Assembly (NCBI GenBank): GCA_902826835.1
Contig: CADEGH010000005.1
Coordinates: forward strand, 26,545-90,544
DNA: 64,000 nucleotides
Reading direction: 5' to 3'
From: an uncultured bacterium
Lineage (GTDB): Bacteria > Planctomycetota > GCA-002687715
Every line of letters starts with the position of its first letter. The first letter of the stretch is position 1. The position numbers and the translations under genes were made by a program. The notes beneath the pieces were generated by a model, which saw nothing but the letters and a program-made list of their open reading frames with translations, searched no databases and was not told the DNA's origin. This document shows, one piece after another, positions 23,786-32,185 of this stretch.

Positions 23786-25792
23786 ATGACCATGCGAACC
23801 GAAGCCATACGCTTAGACCAAAATCGGCGCGTCCTCTACCTCACGAAGGATCCCGAGCTCATCAGGAAGCAGCTCCGCGGCGAACTCCGATTGCGGATGT
23901 GCGACCTCGCGGTCGAAGATCTCTTGGACGACGTCAACACCGACGCGATGACTCCGGCTTGGGCCTGCTTCGATCACCTTCCGGAGGAGATTGCGGTCAA
24001 TGCGTACGCGGGGCTGACCATCGGCAGCGAACGACTCTTTCCGGCGCACGCTCTGAAGCGGGGAGGGTTCGAAGTCATCGTGTCCGGCCACCGGAAGGGT
24101 GTGGGGTCCTCGCGTGAGACCGCGGTTCAGGCGGAAAAATGGAGCGGCATTCGAATCGCCGTGGCGGCGTCTTTCGCCCCGATCCACGCGCGCAACAACA
24201 TCAATCAGGGCGTGCTCATGACCGACCACGCCACCTTGCGGCGTCTCGAGGCGGGCGAAGCGATCGCGATCGAAGAGTTTTGCGCCGGTTACGACCCGGT
24301 CACTGCCCTGATCGTGAAGTGTGGCGGGCTGTTCCCGTTTTCCGCGGCGCTCGCGAAGGGCGAGATCTCCCTGCCGAAGATTTCGACCCCCGCTCGGCCG
24401 ATGACGATGGCGGAGAAGATCATCGCGTCGCGCCTCCTCCCGGGGCAAGGCTCGCAGTTCGTGCGACCGGGCGACCCGGTCATGGTGCGGGTCGACGGCG
24501 GCTATTCCCACGAATTCACCACCGCCCAGGTCCACCATTTCCTCCAGGAAGAAATGGGACCCGACTACCGAGTGACGGACCCGTCCAAATTCGCCGTCTT
24601 CGAAGACCATCTGATCTACGCCGACGGGGTCGAGCGGATGGCCCCGTACTCGCCGAAGATTGCCACGCTGCGCCGCCTCCAGCGGGAGTTTCAGACCCAT
24701 ACCAAGGTGCGGGATTACGCGGCGAAGGATGGGCAGTCGCCGGGAATCTGCCACCAGATCGCCCGCGAAGAGTTCGTGGATCCGGGCGACTTCATCCAGG
24801 CGACCGACAGTCACACCTGCATGGGCGGCGGCAACAACGCGCTCGCGTTTGGAGTGGGAGCGACCGAGTACGCCGCGTTGATCCAGTGTGGCACCACCTT
24901 CATCCGGGTGCCGGAGTCGATTCGCTTTCACCTTGAGGGCAAGCTCCCGGTCGGGGTGACCGCCAAAGACCTCATGCTCTGGATCCTCTGGAAGCACGCC
25001 CTCCCGGGCCAGACTTTGGACCGTGTCATGGAATTCGGCGGTCCGGGCCTGCTCGGCTTGGACATGGACGAACGTGCCACCCTCGCGAACATGGCGACAG
25101 AATGTTCGGCGAAGTCGGGGATTTGCGAAGGTGACGAGCACACCGTGACGTGGCTGCGCTCACGACGGCCAGGCGCGTCGGAATCGTCCCTCCGTGCCAA
25201 GATGGTGCGGCCTGACGCCGACGCGAGCTACGCAGGTGGCGTCCACGTCATCGACTTGTCCACGCTGCGACCGATGGTCGCGACCCCGGGGAGTCCGGAG
25301 AAGGGAATTCCCTCCGATCCGACCAATGGTGCGTTCATCGACGAGCTCGGCGACGTGCCCATCGACATCGCCTACGGGGGATCGTGCACTGCCGGCAAGG
25401 AGACGGACTTCGACTTCTACGCGCAGGTCCTCAAGGCAGCTCTCGACGGAGGGCGTCGGGTAGCGCCGCACGTGTCCTTCTTCATTCAATTCGGGTCGGC
25501 CGCGGTCGAGCAGTACGCTCGAGCCCGGGGCTACCTCGAGGTTTTTGATCGCGCCGGAGTGAAGACGATCGGAGCCGGGTGCGGAGCCTGCATCGGATGC
25601 GGTCCCGGGGTGAGCGAGACCGCGATGCAGGTGACGGTTTCCGCCATCAATCGCAACTACCGGGGGCGCAGCGGTCCCGGTCAGCTCTACCTCGCCTCGC
25701 CGTTGACCGTGGCCGCCTCTGCGATCGAGGGACGCCTTGTGAAATACAGCCCTGGCATGTTCGCGAAGCCACGAGTCGGCGGCTACGTGTGA
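23786..25792 (+). CDS. Aconitase-family hydratase, swivel domain first
   Basis: This 668-residue protein joins the two parts of an aconitase/isopropylmalate isomerase in reversed order. Residues 1-180 are a LeuD-like swivel domain with SGHRKGVGSSRETAV, the substrate-binding loop. Residues 210-660 are the LeuC-like iron-sulfur half, with TDSHTCMGGG, then cluster ligands in YGGSCTAGKE (Cys534) and GAGCGACIGCGPG (Cys599 and Cys602). Aconitase A has the swivel last, LeuC/LeuD are separate, and AcnB puts swivel before catalytic part but adds a HEAT-like domain that is lacking here. It could be aconitase, 2-methylcitrate dehydratase or isopropylmalate isomerase; context (propionate-type metabolism) does not decide. 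The gene follows the hydratase gene by 77 bases and may have its own promoter. Confidence 0.85.
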   Translation: MTMRTEAIRLDQNRRVLYLTKDPELIRKQLRGELRLRMCDLAVEDLLDDVNTDAMTPAWACFDHLPEEIAVNAYAGLTIGSERLFPAHALKRGGFEVIVSGHRKGVGSSRETAVQAEKWSGIRIAVAASFAPIHARNNINQGVLMTDHATLRRLEAGEAIAIEEFCAGYDPVTALIVKCGGLFPFSAALAKGEISLPKISTPARPMTMAEKIIASRLLPGQGSQFVRPGDPVMVRVDGGYSHEFTTAQVHHFLQEEMGPDYRVTDPSKFAVFEDHLIYADGVERMAPYSPKIATLRRLQREFQTHTKVRDYAAKDGQSPGICHQIAREEFVDPGDFIQATDSHTCMGGGNNALAFGVGATEYAALIQCGTTFIRVPESIRFHLEGKLPVGVTAKDLMLWILWKHALPGQTLDRVMEFGGPGLLGLDMDERATLANMATECSAKSGICEGDEHTVTWLRSRRPGASESSLRAKMVRPDADASYAGGVHVIDLSTLRPMVATPGSPEKGIPSDPTNGAFIDELGDVPIDIAYGGSCTAGKETDFDFYAQVLKAALDGGRRVAPHVSFFIQFGSAAVEQYARARGYLEVFDRAGVKTIGAGCGACIGCGPGVSETAMQVTVSAINRNYRGRSGPGQLYLASPLTVAASAIEGRLVKYSPGMFAKPRVGGYV

Positions 25793-26080
25793 CGAACCGC
25801 AAGGTTGGAAGGACGGCGTACAATTCCGGATTTCTTTCGCATTTTCAGGCCTCTCGTGTACAGTTCCGCCGGTTGTGATCCCCGGTCGGTCGGGCCGTGC
25901 GTGGCCTGCCTGGTGCGAGCTCCTGGCTCGGACGGGGACTTTCGAACTCTGCCACCCGATTCGTTCTGCATGCGCGCTACGTGCTGAAGTGGTCAGGCCG
26001 ATCGAGCCGGGGAACCACCCCCGTGCTGGAAGGCTTGGCCCGTGGGGCCCACCCCCTTCGGCCGATCGCGGGAGGGGCTC

Positions 26081-26278
26081 ATGGACATTCGCTTCGAGTG
26101 CATCTTCGAGGGAAAAAGACTCTTCCAGGTCGTTCGGCCGGAAGGCGAGATCGTGGTCTTTACCGGCACGTTCGCGCAGTGCAAGCGGTTCCAAGAGGTC
26201 TATCAAGAGAAGGTGGCGCGGTCCAAACACCGGGATCGCAAGGCCGCTAGGCCCGCCCTCGCCGCTGCGTCCGGTTGA
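26081..26278 (+). CDS. Small protein upstream of radical SAM gene
   Basis: A 65-residue protein starting MDIRFECIFEGKRLFQVV, with a compact alpha/beta-like core (VRPEGEIVVFTGTFAQCKRFQEVYQ) and a basic Ala/Arg tail. ATG 26081 is preceded by GGAGGGG at good spacing, which supports a real gene; a longer start at 26042 lacks this. I do not recognise the family. It ends 46 bases before the radical SAM gene on the same strand. It lacks the leader-core layout or the Cys/Gly/Thr-rich tail expected of a peptide substrate, so a small accessory protein or an unrelated conserved protein is likelier. Confidence 0.6.
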   Translation: MDIRFECIFEGKRLFQVVRPEGEIVVFTGTFAQCKRFQEVYQEKVARSKHRDRKAARPALAAASG

Positions 26279-26324
26279 CCTGGCCGGAGCCTTGCGCCGG
26301 CCGTAGGTAGGATCAGGGCCTTCC

Positions 26325-27398
26325 ATGCCCGATCCACTGCCCCACAAACAAGCGGCCCAGATCCAGAACGCCCTTCGGATAGCGGAGGACGTGCTTAGCG
26401 GGCGATCTCGATTCGAAGGTCGACCCTTCCATGTCGAGATCTCCACCAACAACGCTTGCAATCTTTCGTGTGTCATGTGCGAGCGGCCGGACCTCTCCTA
26501 CATCGGCGCCCACAAACTCGAAGAAATTGCCGACCAGGTTTTCCCCACCGCCTCGGTGGTCACTCCCTCGGCGACCTCCGAGCCGGCGATGGGGGATTTC
26601 GACAAAATCCTCGATCTTTGCGAGCGCCACGGCCTTTACCTCGACCTCATCACCAACGGCACTCTGATCACCGACCGCCACATTCAGCGGCTCGCGGGCC
26701 GGATCTACAAGGTCGACTTTTCTATCGATAGCCACATCCCTGAGGTCTATGAGGACATCCGACGGGGTGCTCGTTACCCCCGGATGTTGGCGGGCCTGCG
26801 ACGCCTGGTCGGACTCTCCCGGGCCGATGGATTTCCGATCACTCTGGTCGTCGTGCTGATGAAGCAGAACCTGACCACATTGGACGGCACCATGGCCTTT
26901 GCCAGGGCCGAGGGGATCGGCCGCGTGCGGGTGCAAAAAATGTTGCCGTTTTTCACCGATCCGCAGCGGTTCATGGTCGCCGAGCACTTTTCCGCCGAGG
27001 AAATCCAGACTCACTTGGAGCGTGCCAAGGCGGCGGCCCAGCGGGAACGAATCCACCTTCATTTGGACTTGGACCCCGCGGAGGAAGTGCTGGCTCCGGT
27101 CGAGGAGCCGATCCTCACCGCCCCTGGAGTCGTTCAGGCCTTCTACCGGGGCCTGCGCGAGAAGCGCCCCGATTTCTGCTACCAGCTCGCGTCCTACGTG
27201 CGCATCGTCCCGAACGGGAACGTCTATCCGTGCTGCCGAGGGGCGGGTGACCATCTGAAAATGGGCAATGTCTTCGAGGAGTCGTTTGAGTCGATCTGGA
27301 ACGGCGAGGCGTATCGAACCCTGCGGGAGGAATTCCAGACTGGGAACCTCCGCGAGGGCTGCCGCCAATGCACGTTGAGCGGCCAGGGCACTCTTTGA
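26325..27398 (+). CDS. Radical SAM protein with SPASM domain
   Basis: A 357-residue enzyme. CNLSCVMC (Cys45, Cys49, Cys52) is the CxxxCxxC site for the SAM-cleaving 4Fe-4S cluster. LDLITNGTLIT and KVDFSIDSH follow along the TIM barrel. The C-terminal region has NGNVYPCCRGAGDHLKMGNVFEESFESIWNGE and ends in EGCRQCTLSG, a SPASM/twitch-like auxiliary cluster region. Such proteins modify peptides or proteins, or act in cofactor synthesis; the substrate is unknown. No transporter, peptidase or clear precursor peptide lies beside it. The only close partner is the 65-residue protein upstream. Confidence 0.88.
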   Translation: MPDPLPHKQAAQIQNALRIAEDVLSGRSRFEGRPFHVEISTNNACNLSCVMCERPDLSYIGAHKLEEIADQVFPTASVVTPSATSEPAMGDFDKILDLCERHGLYLDLITNGTLITDRHIQRLAGRIYKVDFSIDSHIPEVYEDIRRGARYPRMLAGLRRLVGLSRADGFPITLVVVLMKQNLTTLDGTMAFARAEGIGRVRVQKMLPFFTDPQRFMVAEHFSAEEIQTHLERAKAAAQRERIHLHLDLDPAEEVLAPVEEPILTAPGVVQAFYRGLREKRPDFCYQLASYVRIVPNGNVYPCCRGAGDHLKMGNVFEESFESIWNGEAYRTLREEFQTGNLREGCRQCTLSGQGTL

Positions 27399-27608
27399 AC
27401 GGGGGCTGGGGGGGCAAAGGACTCCGCCTCGGGCTCGCAAGCTAGTCGGCCCGATGGAGGCGGGGAGCGGAGCGATTCGGGGCTCGTGTCCACCCTGTTG
27501 TGTCCTCCCATTTCCGTGTTCCTTGACAGCGCTATGAGGAGAGGCTTTTCCTAAGTCCAAGCCGAGCCTGGGTTAAAGAACTTTGTCTCTTGGTGAACTG
27601 TAAAGTGC

Positions 27609-27636
27609 TTGACAATTGTGTGGCCTCCTTTATGTT
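27609..27636 (+). promoter_or_regulatory. Sigma-70-like promoter before ECF sigma gene
   Basis: TTGACA (27609-27614) is a perfect -35 box. TATGTT (27631-27636) follows after 16 bases as a four-of-six -10 box. The start codon lies 30 bases downstream. The -35 box overlaps the eight-base palindrome ACAATTGT (27612-27619), a possible repressor site. The gene seems to be read by the housekeeping sigma factor rather than autoregulated. Confidence 0.65.
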
Positions 27637-27666
27637 CGCGCCTGCCAACCCAGGAGGTCGATTGTC

Positions 27667-28236
27667 ATGCCGTCCGTTGCGAAACCTTTTCATGGTCCAT
27701 CCGCTGCCGGTCAGCCCGTTGACTGGGAGTCAGCGCTCCCCCCACTGCGCTCCGCCCTGATTGTCCTGCTGCGCAGGCGAGGTGTCGCGGGCGACCAAGC
27801 CGAGGACATCGTCCAAGAAACACTAGGCCGCGTCTGGGAACGATGCCATCAACTCAAGGACCCCGCCCGCCTCGAAGCCTGGGCGCGTTCGATCGCCCTG
27901 AATCTCCTCCGCAGCCATCAGGTGCGGGCGCGAAACTACGAGCCCATCGAGACGGATGTGCCAGGTCCCTGGCCAGGGCCCCTCGATGCACTCCTGGCGG
28001 CTGAGGTTACCGGCAGTGTCCACCGGCTCGTCGCCACGCTGGTGCCTCGGGAGCACGACTCTTTGCTGGCCCGTCAGTTCGAAACCCCGACCTATCGCCG
28101 CGACTCGCCGCCTCCCTCTGAGGAGACCCTTCGGCTCCGAAGACGGCTGAATGTCGCCATGGGTTTCTTGAAGAAGTGGTCGGCGCACACCAGCGCCGGC
28201 CGGTACGCCGCCAGCACCTTCGGCTGGTTGATCTGA
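27667..28236 (+). CDS. ECF-family RNA polymerase sigma factor
   Basis: A 189-residue sigma-70-family protein. Region 2 is QAEDIVQETLGRVWERCHQLKDPARLEAWARSIALNLLRSH, with the typical DxxQETL and W-x-R elements. Region 4 (VATLVPREHDSLLARQFE to RLRRRLNVAMGFLKKW) is recognisable but short and altered, with a Pro/Ser insert in the middle. AGGAGG nine bases before ATG 27667 fixes the start. No zinc-finger anti-sigma gene follows; instead an exported TPR protein and a HEAT-like protein lie downstream, which may be the regulated targets or novel regulators. Confidence 0.85.
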   Translation: MPSVAKPFHGPSAAGQPVDWESALPPLRSALIVLLRRRGVAGDQAEDIVQETLGRVWERCHQLKDPARLEAWARSIALNLLRSHQVRARNYEPIETDVPGPWPGPLDALLAAEVTGSVHRLVATLVPREHDSLLARQFETPTYRRDSPPPSEETLRLRRRLNVAMGFLKKWSAHTSAGRYAASTFGWLI

Positions 28237-28281
28237 CTCTGCCATCGCCCCCTACGCTGTCTCTGCCGAGAACCGCTGATC

Positions 28282-29055
28282 ATGTCCACAAAATCTTGGG
28301 TGCGCGTCGTTTTCATCGGGTTGTTCGCCGCGAGCTTGGCCTTCGGGCAGGCGGCAAGCGGTCCGACCCTGCTGACCGCGGGTCGGAAGAAGGTCCAGGA
28401 GGCTTCGAAGTCCGCTGGCGGAAAGGCGGACCAGGCGTTGCAAGACGCGATGGCGATTTTTCAGCGCGTGACCACGGAGTGTCCCGAAGACGCACCGTCC
28501 CTGGCGAGGGCCTGGCTGGAGATCGGTCGCATTCAACGCCGCCTCGGGAAGGCCGGCGAGGCCAAATCCGCCTTCGAAAAGGCGATCGCCCTGCCAGGAG
28601 AAGAGAGGACCCTGTGTGACGCTCTGCTCGACTTGAGCACGCTGGCGCGCCGGGCCGGGCGCCTCGAAGAGGCCGAGACTCACCTGCGGAGGATCGTCGA
28701 AAAGCACGCGAGCCAGGGCAGTGCTCGGGCCCAGGCGCTCCTGAAACTCGGGAGTGTGCTGAAGGAGGCGCGCCGGGACGCGGATGCGGAAGCCTGTCTG
28801 CGCCAGTGTCTCGCCGACCACGGTGATCGCTGGCGTACCGCGGTCGATGCGCTCGATGACTTGGTGATGCTCAAATTGCGATCCGAGCAGATGGGCGAGG
28901 CAAGAAAAATCCTCGAGGAGCACAGTGCCGCCATGAAGGCCCGCTTCGCTGGGACGCCGACCGAACCGCGTCTCGAGAAGGCGCTCCAACGCATGGCGGG
29001 GCGGGGCCGGATCGAGCGCGAGGACGGGGCGCCCGACGAAGACGACGGGAAGTGA
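28282..29055 (+). CDS. Exported TPR protein
   Basis: A 257-residue protein with a signal peptide (VVFIGLFAASLAFGQA) and about five tetratricopeptide helices pairs, for example ARAWLEIGRIQRRLGKAGEAKSAFEKAI and DALLDLSTLARRAGRLEEAETHLRRIV. TPR arrays bind other proteins. The C-terminus is acidic (EREDGAPDEDDGK). The gene begins 45 bases after the sigma factor and is followed three bases later by the HEAT-like gene, making a three-gene unit. Confidence 0.8.
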   Translation: MSTKSWVRVVFIGLFAASLAFGQAASGPTLLTAGRKKVQEASKSAGGKADQALQDAMAIFQRVTTECPEDAPSLARAWLEIGRIQRRLGKAGEAKSAFEKAIALPGEERTLCDALLDLSTLARRAGRLEEAETHLRRIVEKHASQGSARAQALLKLGSVLKEARRDADAEACLRQCLADHGDRWRTAVDALDDLVMLKLRSEQMGEARKILEEHSAAMKARFAGTPTEPRLEKALQRMAGRGRIEREDGAPDEDDGK

Positions 29056-29058
29056 CGC

Positions 29059-30219
29059 TTGGAAGTCGGCCACAGACCACCGCCTAGGCGGGTCCATCAC
29101 GCACTCGCCTGGTGGTGGTTGGCCGGGCTCCTGACTGAGAGTTCGGCTGCGGTCGTGGCCAAGCGTCCAGCCATCCTCGTTGACCTGCAGCCGGGTCTGC
29201 ACCGGCTGGCCGCTTCGCGGTCCGCGGCATTCGAATGGCACGGGGGGGAAGTCGTCGAGTTGGTCGGGGAGGTCTGGGTCCTCAACTTGGGCGGGCAATC
29301 CCTCGAAATGAGGATTTGGGTCCGCACCGGCGAACTGCGAATGAAGCGACGAACGCTCGAGGCCTCGGAGCTGTGGCGGTGGACCGCGTCCGATCTCCAC
29401 CGGGTTGTTTGGCCAACGCGGGGCCCGGGGGCGATGAGGGTGGATGTGCCCGGGCTGGAATACGAGCACCTCGGCGGCCCGGAAGCCTGGCGATGCGCAG
29501 TGGAGATCGTCCTCCGACGGGTGGAGGACTGGGAACAGAGAGCACTCCAGTGCGGGCGAGCGCGCGCGCTCAGTCCGACGATCACCTGGGCGCTGCTCCA
29601 ATCCCGCGCGGTCGCTGTCCGATGCGAGGCGATCGACGGCATGCCGGGATCGACCCTTCCTCTGGCGAGAGACCTACTACGGGAGTGCCTTGAGTCTGGT
29701 TCCCCGCGGGAGCGCGCATTGGCCGCTTTGGCCTTGGCCCGCGCGGGGGATAGAGAGGTCTGGCCTCTGATCCAAGGTCTGCAGAGCGATACCGATCCGG
29801 GCATCGCGGCTCGGGCGAATCTCGGTGGTCGGTGGTTGCAGGGAGACCGCGGAGGTGGGTCGCTTCTCCCCGAGCTTCCAGACTCGGAGCGACGCGACTC
29901 CGGAGCTGGGGGTGAGCCGAGTCTGCCGGCACTCCTTGCCGAACTCCGGAAACTCGAGCACCTGGTGCTGCGGGCTCTGGGCGGCGATGACCCCACTCTG
30001 GATGAGGGCGCCTGGGTCGTGGCTTCTTTCGTCCCGACGCACCGGGTCGTGGAAGCGGCGCTCGCCCTCATGGACATAGAATGCCGCGCGAAGTCGGCGA
30101 GAAGCTGGCTGTGCGCTCAGTTTCGGCGAGCCGGTTGGAAATCCTCGGGAGGGGAGCGCTTCCGGGCCCACTGGGCTACGATTCGCAGCGCCTGGATCCC
30201 GGGTCGCCTCCCGTGGTGA
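29059..30219 (+). CDS. HEAT-like exported or membrane protein
   Basis: This 386-residue protein begins at TTG 29059, directly after the TPR gene stop, with a weak hydrophobic segment (ALAWWWLAGLLTESSAAVVA) that may be a signal. The middle has alternating beta and Trp-rich segments (WRWTASDLHRVVWPT). From residue 185 the sequence becomes helical with PEATXE/HEAT-like repeats: AVRCEAIDGM, SPRERALAALALARAGDREVWPLIQGL, DPGIAARANLGGRWLQ. The function is unknown. The TTG start is the only near option; its weakness may mean low translation or coupling to the TPR gene. Confidence 0.65.
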   Translation: MEVGHRPPPRRVHHALAWWWLAGLLTESSAAVVAKRPAILVDLQPGLHRLAASRSAAFEWHGGEVVELVGEVWVLNLGGQSLEMRIWVRTGELRMKRRTLEASELWRWTASDLHRVVWPTRGPGAMRVDVPGLEYEHLGGPEAWRCAVEIVLRRVEDWEQRALQCGRARALSPTITWALLQSRAVAVRCEAIDGMPGSTLPLARDLLRECLESGSPRERALAALALARAGDREVWPLIQGLQSDTDPGIAARANLGGRWLQGDRGGGSLLPELPDSERRDSGAGGEPSLPALLAELRKLEHLVLRALGGDDPTLDEGAWVVASFVPTHRVVEAALALMDIECRAKSARSWLCAQFRRAGWKSSGGERFRAHWATIRSAWIPGRLPW

Positions 30220-30408
30220 CGCTCGGTGTCTCCGGCCTTGGGTTTGAGGTTGATCCGGCTGCCTCGCGCGCCACGATCAAGGGCTCGTTCTCGATCCCCC
30301 CGCCAAAGGCCGCCATGTCTTGGACGCTCAACTCGACATTTCCCCCGGGCTCGTCGGTTTTCCGCTGATAGACTCCGCGCCCACAGGATCCGCTGACGAG
30401 GGACGCTC

Positions 30409-31176
30409 ATGCTCCAGGGAAAGAAGGGAATCGTGCTCGGGGTCGCCAACAAGCGCAGCATCGCCTGGTCGATCGCGAAGTCGGCCGATCGAGCGGGCGC
30501 GGAATTGGTGTTGACGTACCAGACCGAGCGATTCCAGCGCAGCTTGCTGGATTTGACTCCGGAGCTTTCCCGGCCTCCGATCCTTTTGCCCTGTGACGTC
30601 AGCCAGGAGGGGCAGATGGATGCCCTCTTCGAATCGGTCCGCGAGCGATGGGGAGGCCTCGACTTTCTCGTTCACTGCCTGGCCTACGCTCGCAAGGAGG
30701 ACCTCGACGGGGCCTTTTCCGCCACCCCCTGGGCCGGGTGGGAGACGGCGCTCCAAGTGTCGAGTTACTCCTTTTCAGCCCTTGCGAAGCGAGCGCTTCC
30801 ACTGATGTCGGGGCGGTCTGGGAGTTTTCTGACCCTCTCCTACCTGGGCGCGGAGAGGGTGGTCCCTCACTACAACATCATGGGGGTCGCGAAGGCGGCG
30901 CTCGAAGCGTCGTGCCGCTACTTGGCCGCCGATGTCGGGCCGCAGGGCCATCGAGTGAACGCCATCAGCGCCGGTCCGATCCGCACCCTGGCAGCATCGG
31001 GGGTGAGCGGCTTCGGCACGATCCTCGACATCGTGCCCGAACGCGCACCGCTCAGGCGGAACGTCGAGCCCGCGGAAGTGGGCGATGCGGCCCTCTTTTT
31101 CCTCTCCGACCTCAGCCGGGCCGTCACCGGAACCGTGCTGCACGTCGACTGCGGATTCCACATCGCAGGGCTCTGA
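30409..31176 (+). CDS. fabI: Enoyl-[acyl-carrier-protein] reductase (NADH), FabI
   Basis: A 255-residue short-chain dehydrogenase of the FabI type. GVANKRSIAWSIAKS is the characteristic divergent nucleotide loop (no GxxxGxG). The active site is Tyr145 and Tyr155 with Lys162 in SYLGAERVVPHYNIMGVAKAALEA, matching E. coli Tyr146/Tyr156/Lys163. NAISAGPIRTLAASGV is the substrate loop. It reduces enoyl-ACP in the last step of fatty-acid elongation. It appears monocistronic. The 3' flank holds a hairpin-rich stretch and one copy of the repeated element at 31340. Confidence 0.95.
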   Translation: MLQGKKGIVLGVANKRSIAWSIAKSADRAGAELVLTYQTERFQRSLLDLTPELSRPPILLPCDVSQEGQMDALFESVRERWGGLDFLVHCLAYARKEDLDGAFSATPWAGWETALQVSSYSFSALAKRALPLMSGRSGSFLTLSYLGAERVVPHYNIMGVAKAALEASCRYLAADVGPQGHRVNAISAGPIRTLAASGVSGFGTILDIVPERAPLRRNVEPAEVGDAALFFLSDLSRAVTGTVLHVDCGFHIAGL

Positions 31177-31339
31177 GCGATCGGCTCCCGGGTGCCCCAG
31201 GGAGCGGCCTCGCCCGTTCCGGGCGAAAATGTAGAAACGGGACCAGTCTTGACCTCTGCCCTTGAACCCCTGCCGGGGGCTTGGACGCGATTCGCGGTTT
31301 CCCAGTCTCGAACGCCAAGACTGGCCCCATTTACCTCCC

Positions 31340-31374
31340 AAGACGCTTTCTGTGGCGAAATGGGTCAAGATTCT
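31340..31374 (-). repeat. 35-base repeated element, copy A
   Basis: On the minus strand this reads AGAATCTTGACCCATTTCG and continues CCACAGAAAGCGTCTT. It matches copy B at 27 of 35 positions but lies in opposite orientation on the other side of the sigma gene, eleven bases beyond its stop. AT-rich runs flank both copies. The conserved TGACCC and GCGT boxes, 15-16 bases apart, look like an ECF-type promoter, though no gene follows on this strand. Confidence 0.5.
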
Positions 31375-31384
31375 CAAAAAATTC

Positions 31385-31969
31385 TCATTCCCAGGCGTTC
31401 CAGAGTCCGCGAAGGCTGAAGGCCAGCCGTTTCTTCGCGTTCTTGATGAGTCCCTTGACGCGGTCAACGGTGCACGGATACGAGAGGGCCGCGATCGATC
31501 GCGCCGTGGCTTTGAACGTCTGGCCCTCGAAGTAGATCTGTTCGACCGCCACGCGCTCCGGCGTGTCGAGCTGCCTGACCGCTTCTCTCACGATTTGGCG
31601 AACCTCGGCGGCCAGCATCGCGGAGACCACAGAATCCCCGACGCTCGTTGCCGCCAACTCAAAGTGTCTACCGGTTTCGGGGTTTTGCGCTGATCGCCTC
31701 GCCGCGGATACCCTCGCATTCAGAAACGCCCTCCAGAAGTAGGCCTTCGCCGCCTGGATCTTCTCAGGAAGGGGTCGTTCGCTTTCGCGTCGAGTCAGGA
31801 TCCCTAGGACGGCGTCCTGCCAGGCATCCTGGAACGAATCCGCCTGCGAGGACAGGCCGGGGGCCTCTTCTTTGAGCTCTTCGATGAGGGGATCGAGGCT
31901 CGAACGGACGGGACGATCAGGATTGACCATGGGCGACCCAGGCAGAACACGGGGGGAGGGCAGCGACAT
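31385..31969 (-). CDS. Sigma-70-family (ECF-like) sigma factor
   Basis: A protein of 194 residues from ATG 31969; a TTG at 32005 and an ATG at 31930 are alternatives, and none has a strong ribosome site. The N-terminal half is a weakly conserved region 2 (DSFQDAWQDAVLGILT, then AKAYFWRAFLNARVSAARR). Region 4 is clearer: LDTPERVAVEQIYFEGQTFKATARSIA, then CTVDRVKGLIKNAKKRLAF, a helix-turn-helix. It is divergent from a zinc-type anti-sigma-like gene at 32186, the expected partner. The shared intergenic region carries copy B of the 35-base element. It is more divergent than the sigma factor at 27667. Confidence 0.75.
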   Translation of the reverse strand: MSLPSPRVLPGSPMVNPDRPVRSSLDPLIEELKEEAPGLSSQADSFQDAWQDAVLGILTRRESERPLPEKIQAAKAYFWRAFLNARVSAARRSAQNPETGRHFELAATSVGDSVVSAMLAAEVRQIVREAVRQLDTPERVAVEQIYFEGQTFKATARSIAALSYPCTVDRVKGLIKNAKKRLAFSLRGLWNAWE

Positions 31970-32091
31970 TATGGCGACTCGGGGTTGCTCTTGTGAAGAG
32001 GCCAAGCGGGAAACGGGGGGTGGCAGGCGAGCCCCCGGATGGCCTCAGCCTCCTAAGCGGTGCCCGGCGCTGGATAAGGAAAAAAATTTCC

Positions 32092-32126
32092 AGATTTCTG
32101 ACCCACTTCACCCCAGATAGCGTTTT
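32092..32126 (+). repeat. 35-base repeated element, copy B (possible ECF promoter)
   Basis: It reads AGATTTCTGACCCACTTCA and continues CCCCAGATAGCGTTTT. TGACCC (32099-32104) and CGTTTT (32121-32126) are 16 bases apart, like -35 and -10 boxes of an ECF promoter, and lie 60 bases before the anti-sigma-like gene. Positions matching copy A include both boxes completely except one base. Confidence 0.5.
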
Positions 32127-32185
32127 AGACATGCAGGCTTGGACCCCGGAAGCTTGGAGCCTGCATCTCCCTCGGAGATGCCTAC

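Noticed and set aside
26081-26278. Small protein as a precursor peptide for the radical SAM enzyme
   Set aside because: It looks like a folded alpha/beta protein, with no leader-core layout or residue-rich tail, and no transporter or protease is adjacent.
30081-30368. A 95-codon frame overlapping the end of the HEAT-like gene
   Set aside because: It overlaps the upstream gene by 139 bases in another frame, has no ribosome site and no recognised domain.
31211-31225. CGCCCG/CGGGCG hairpin as fabI terminator
   Set aside because: It is followed by AAAA rather than T residues on the plus strand, so it does not act as an intrinsic terminator for fabI.
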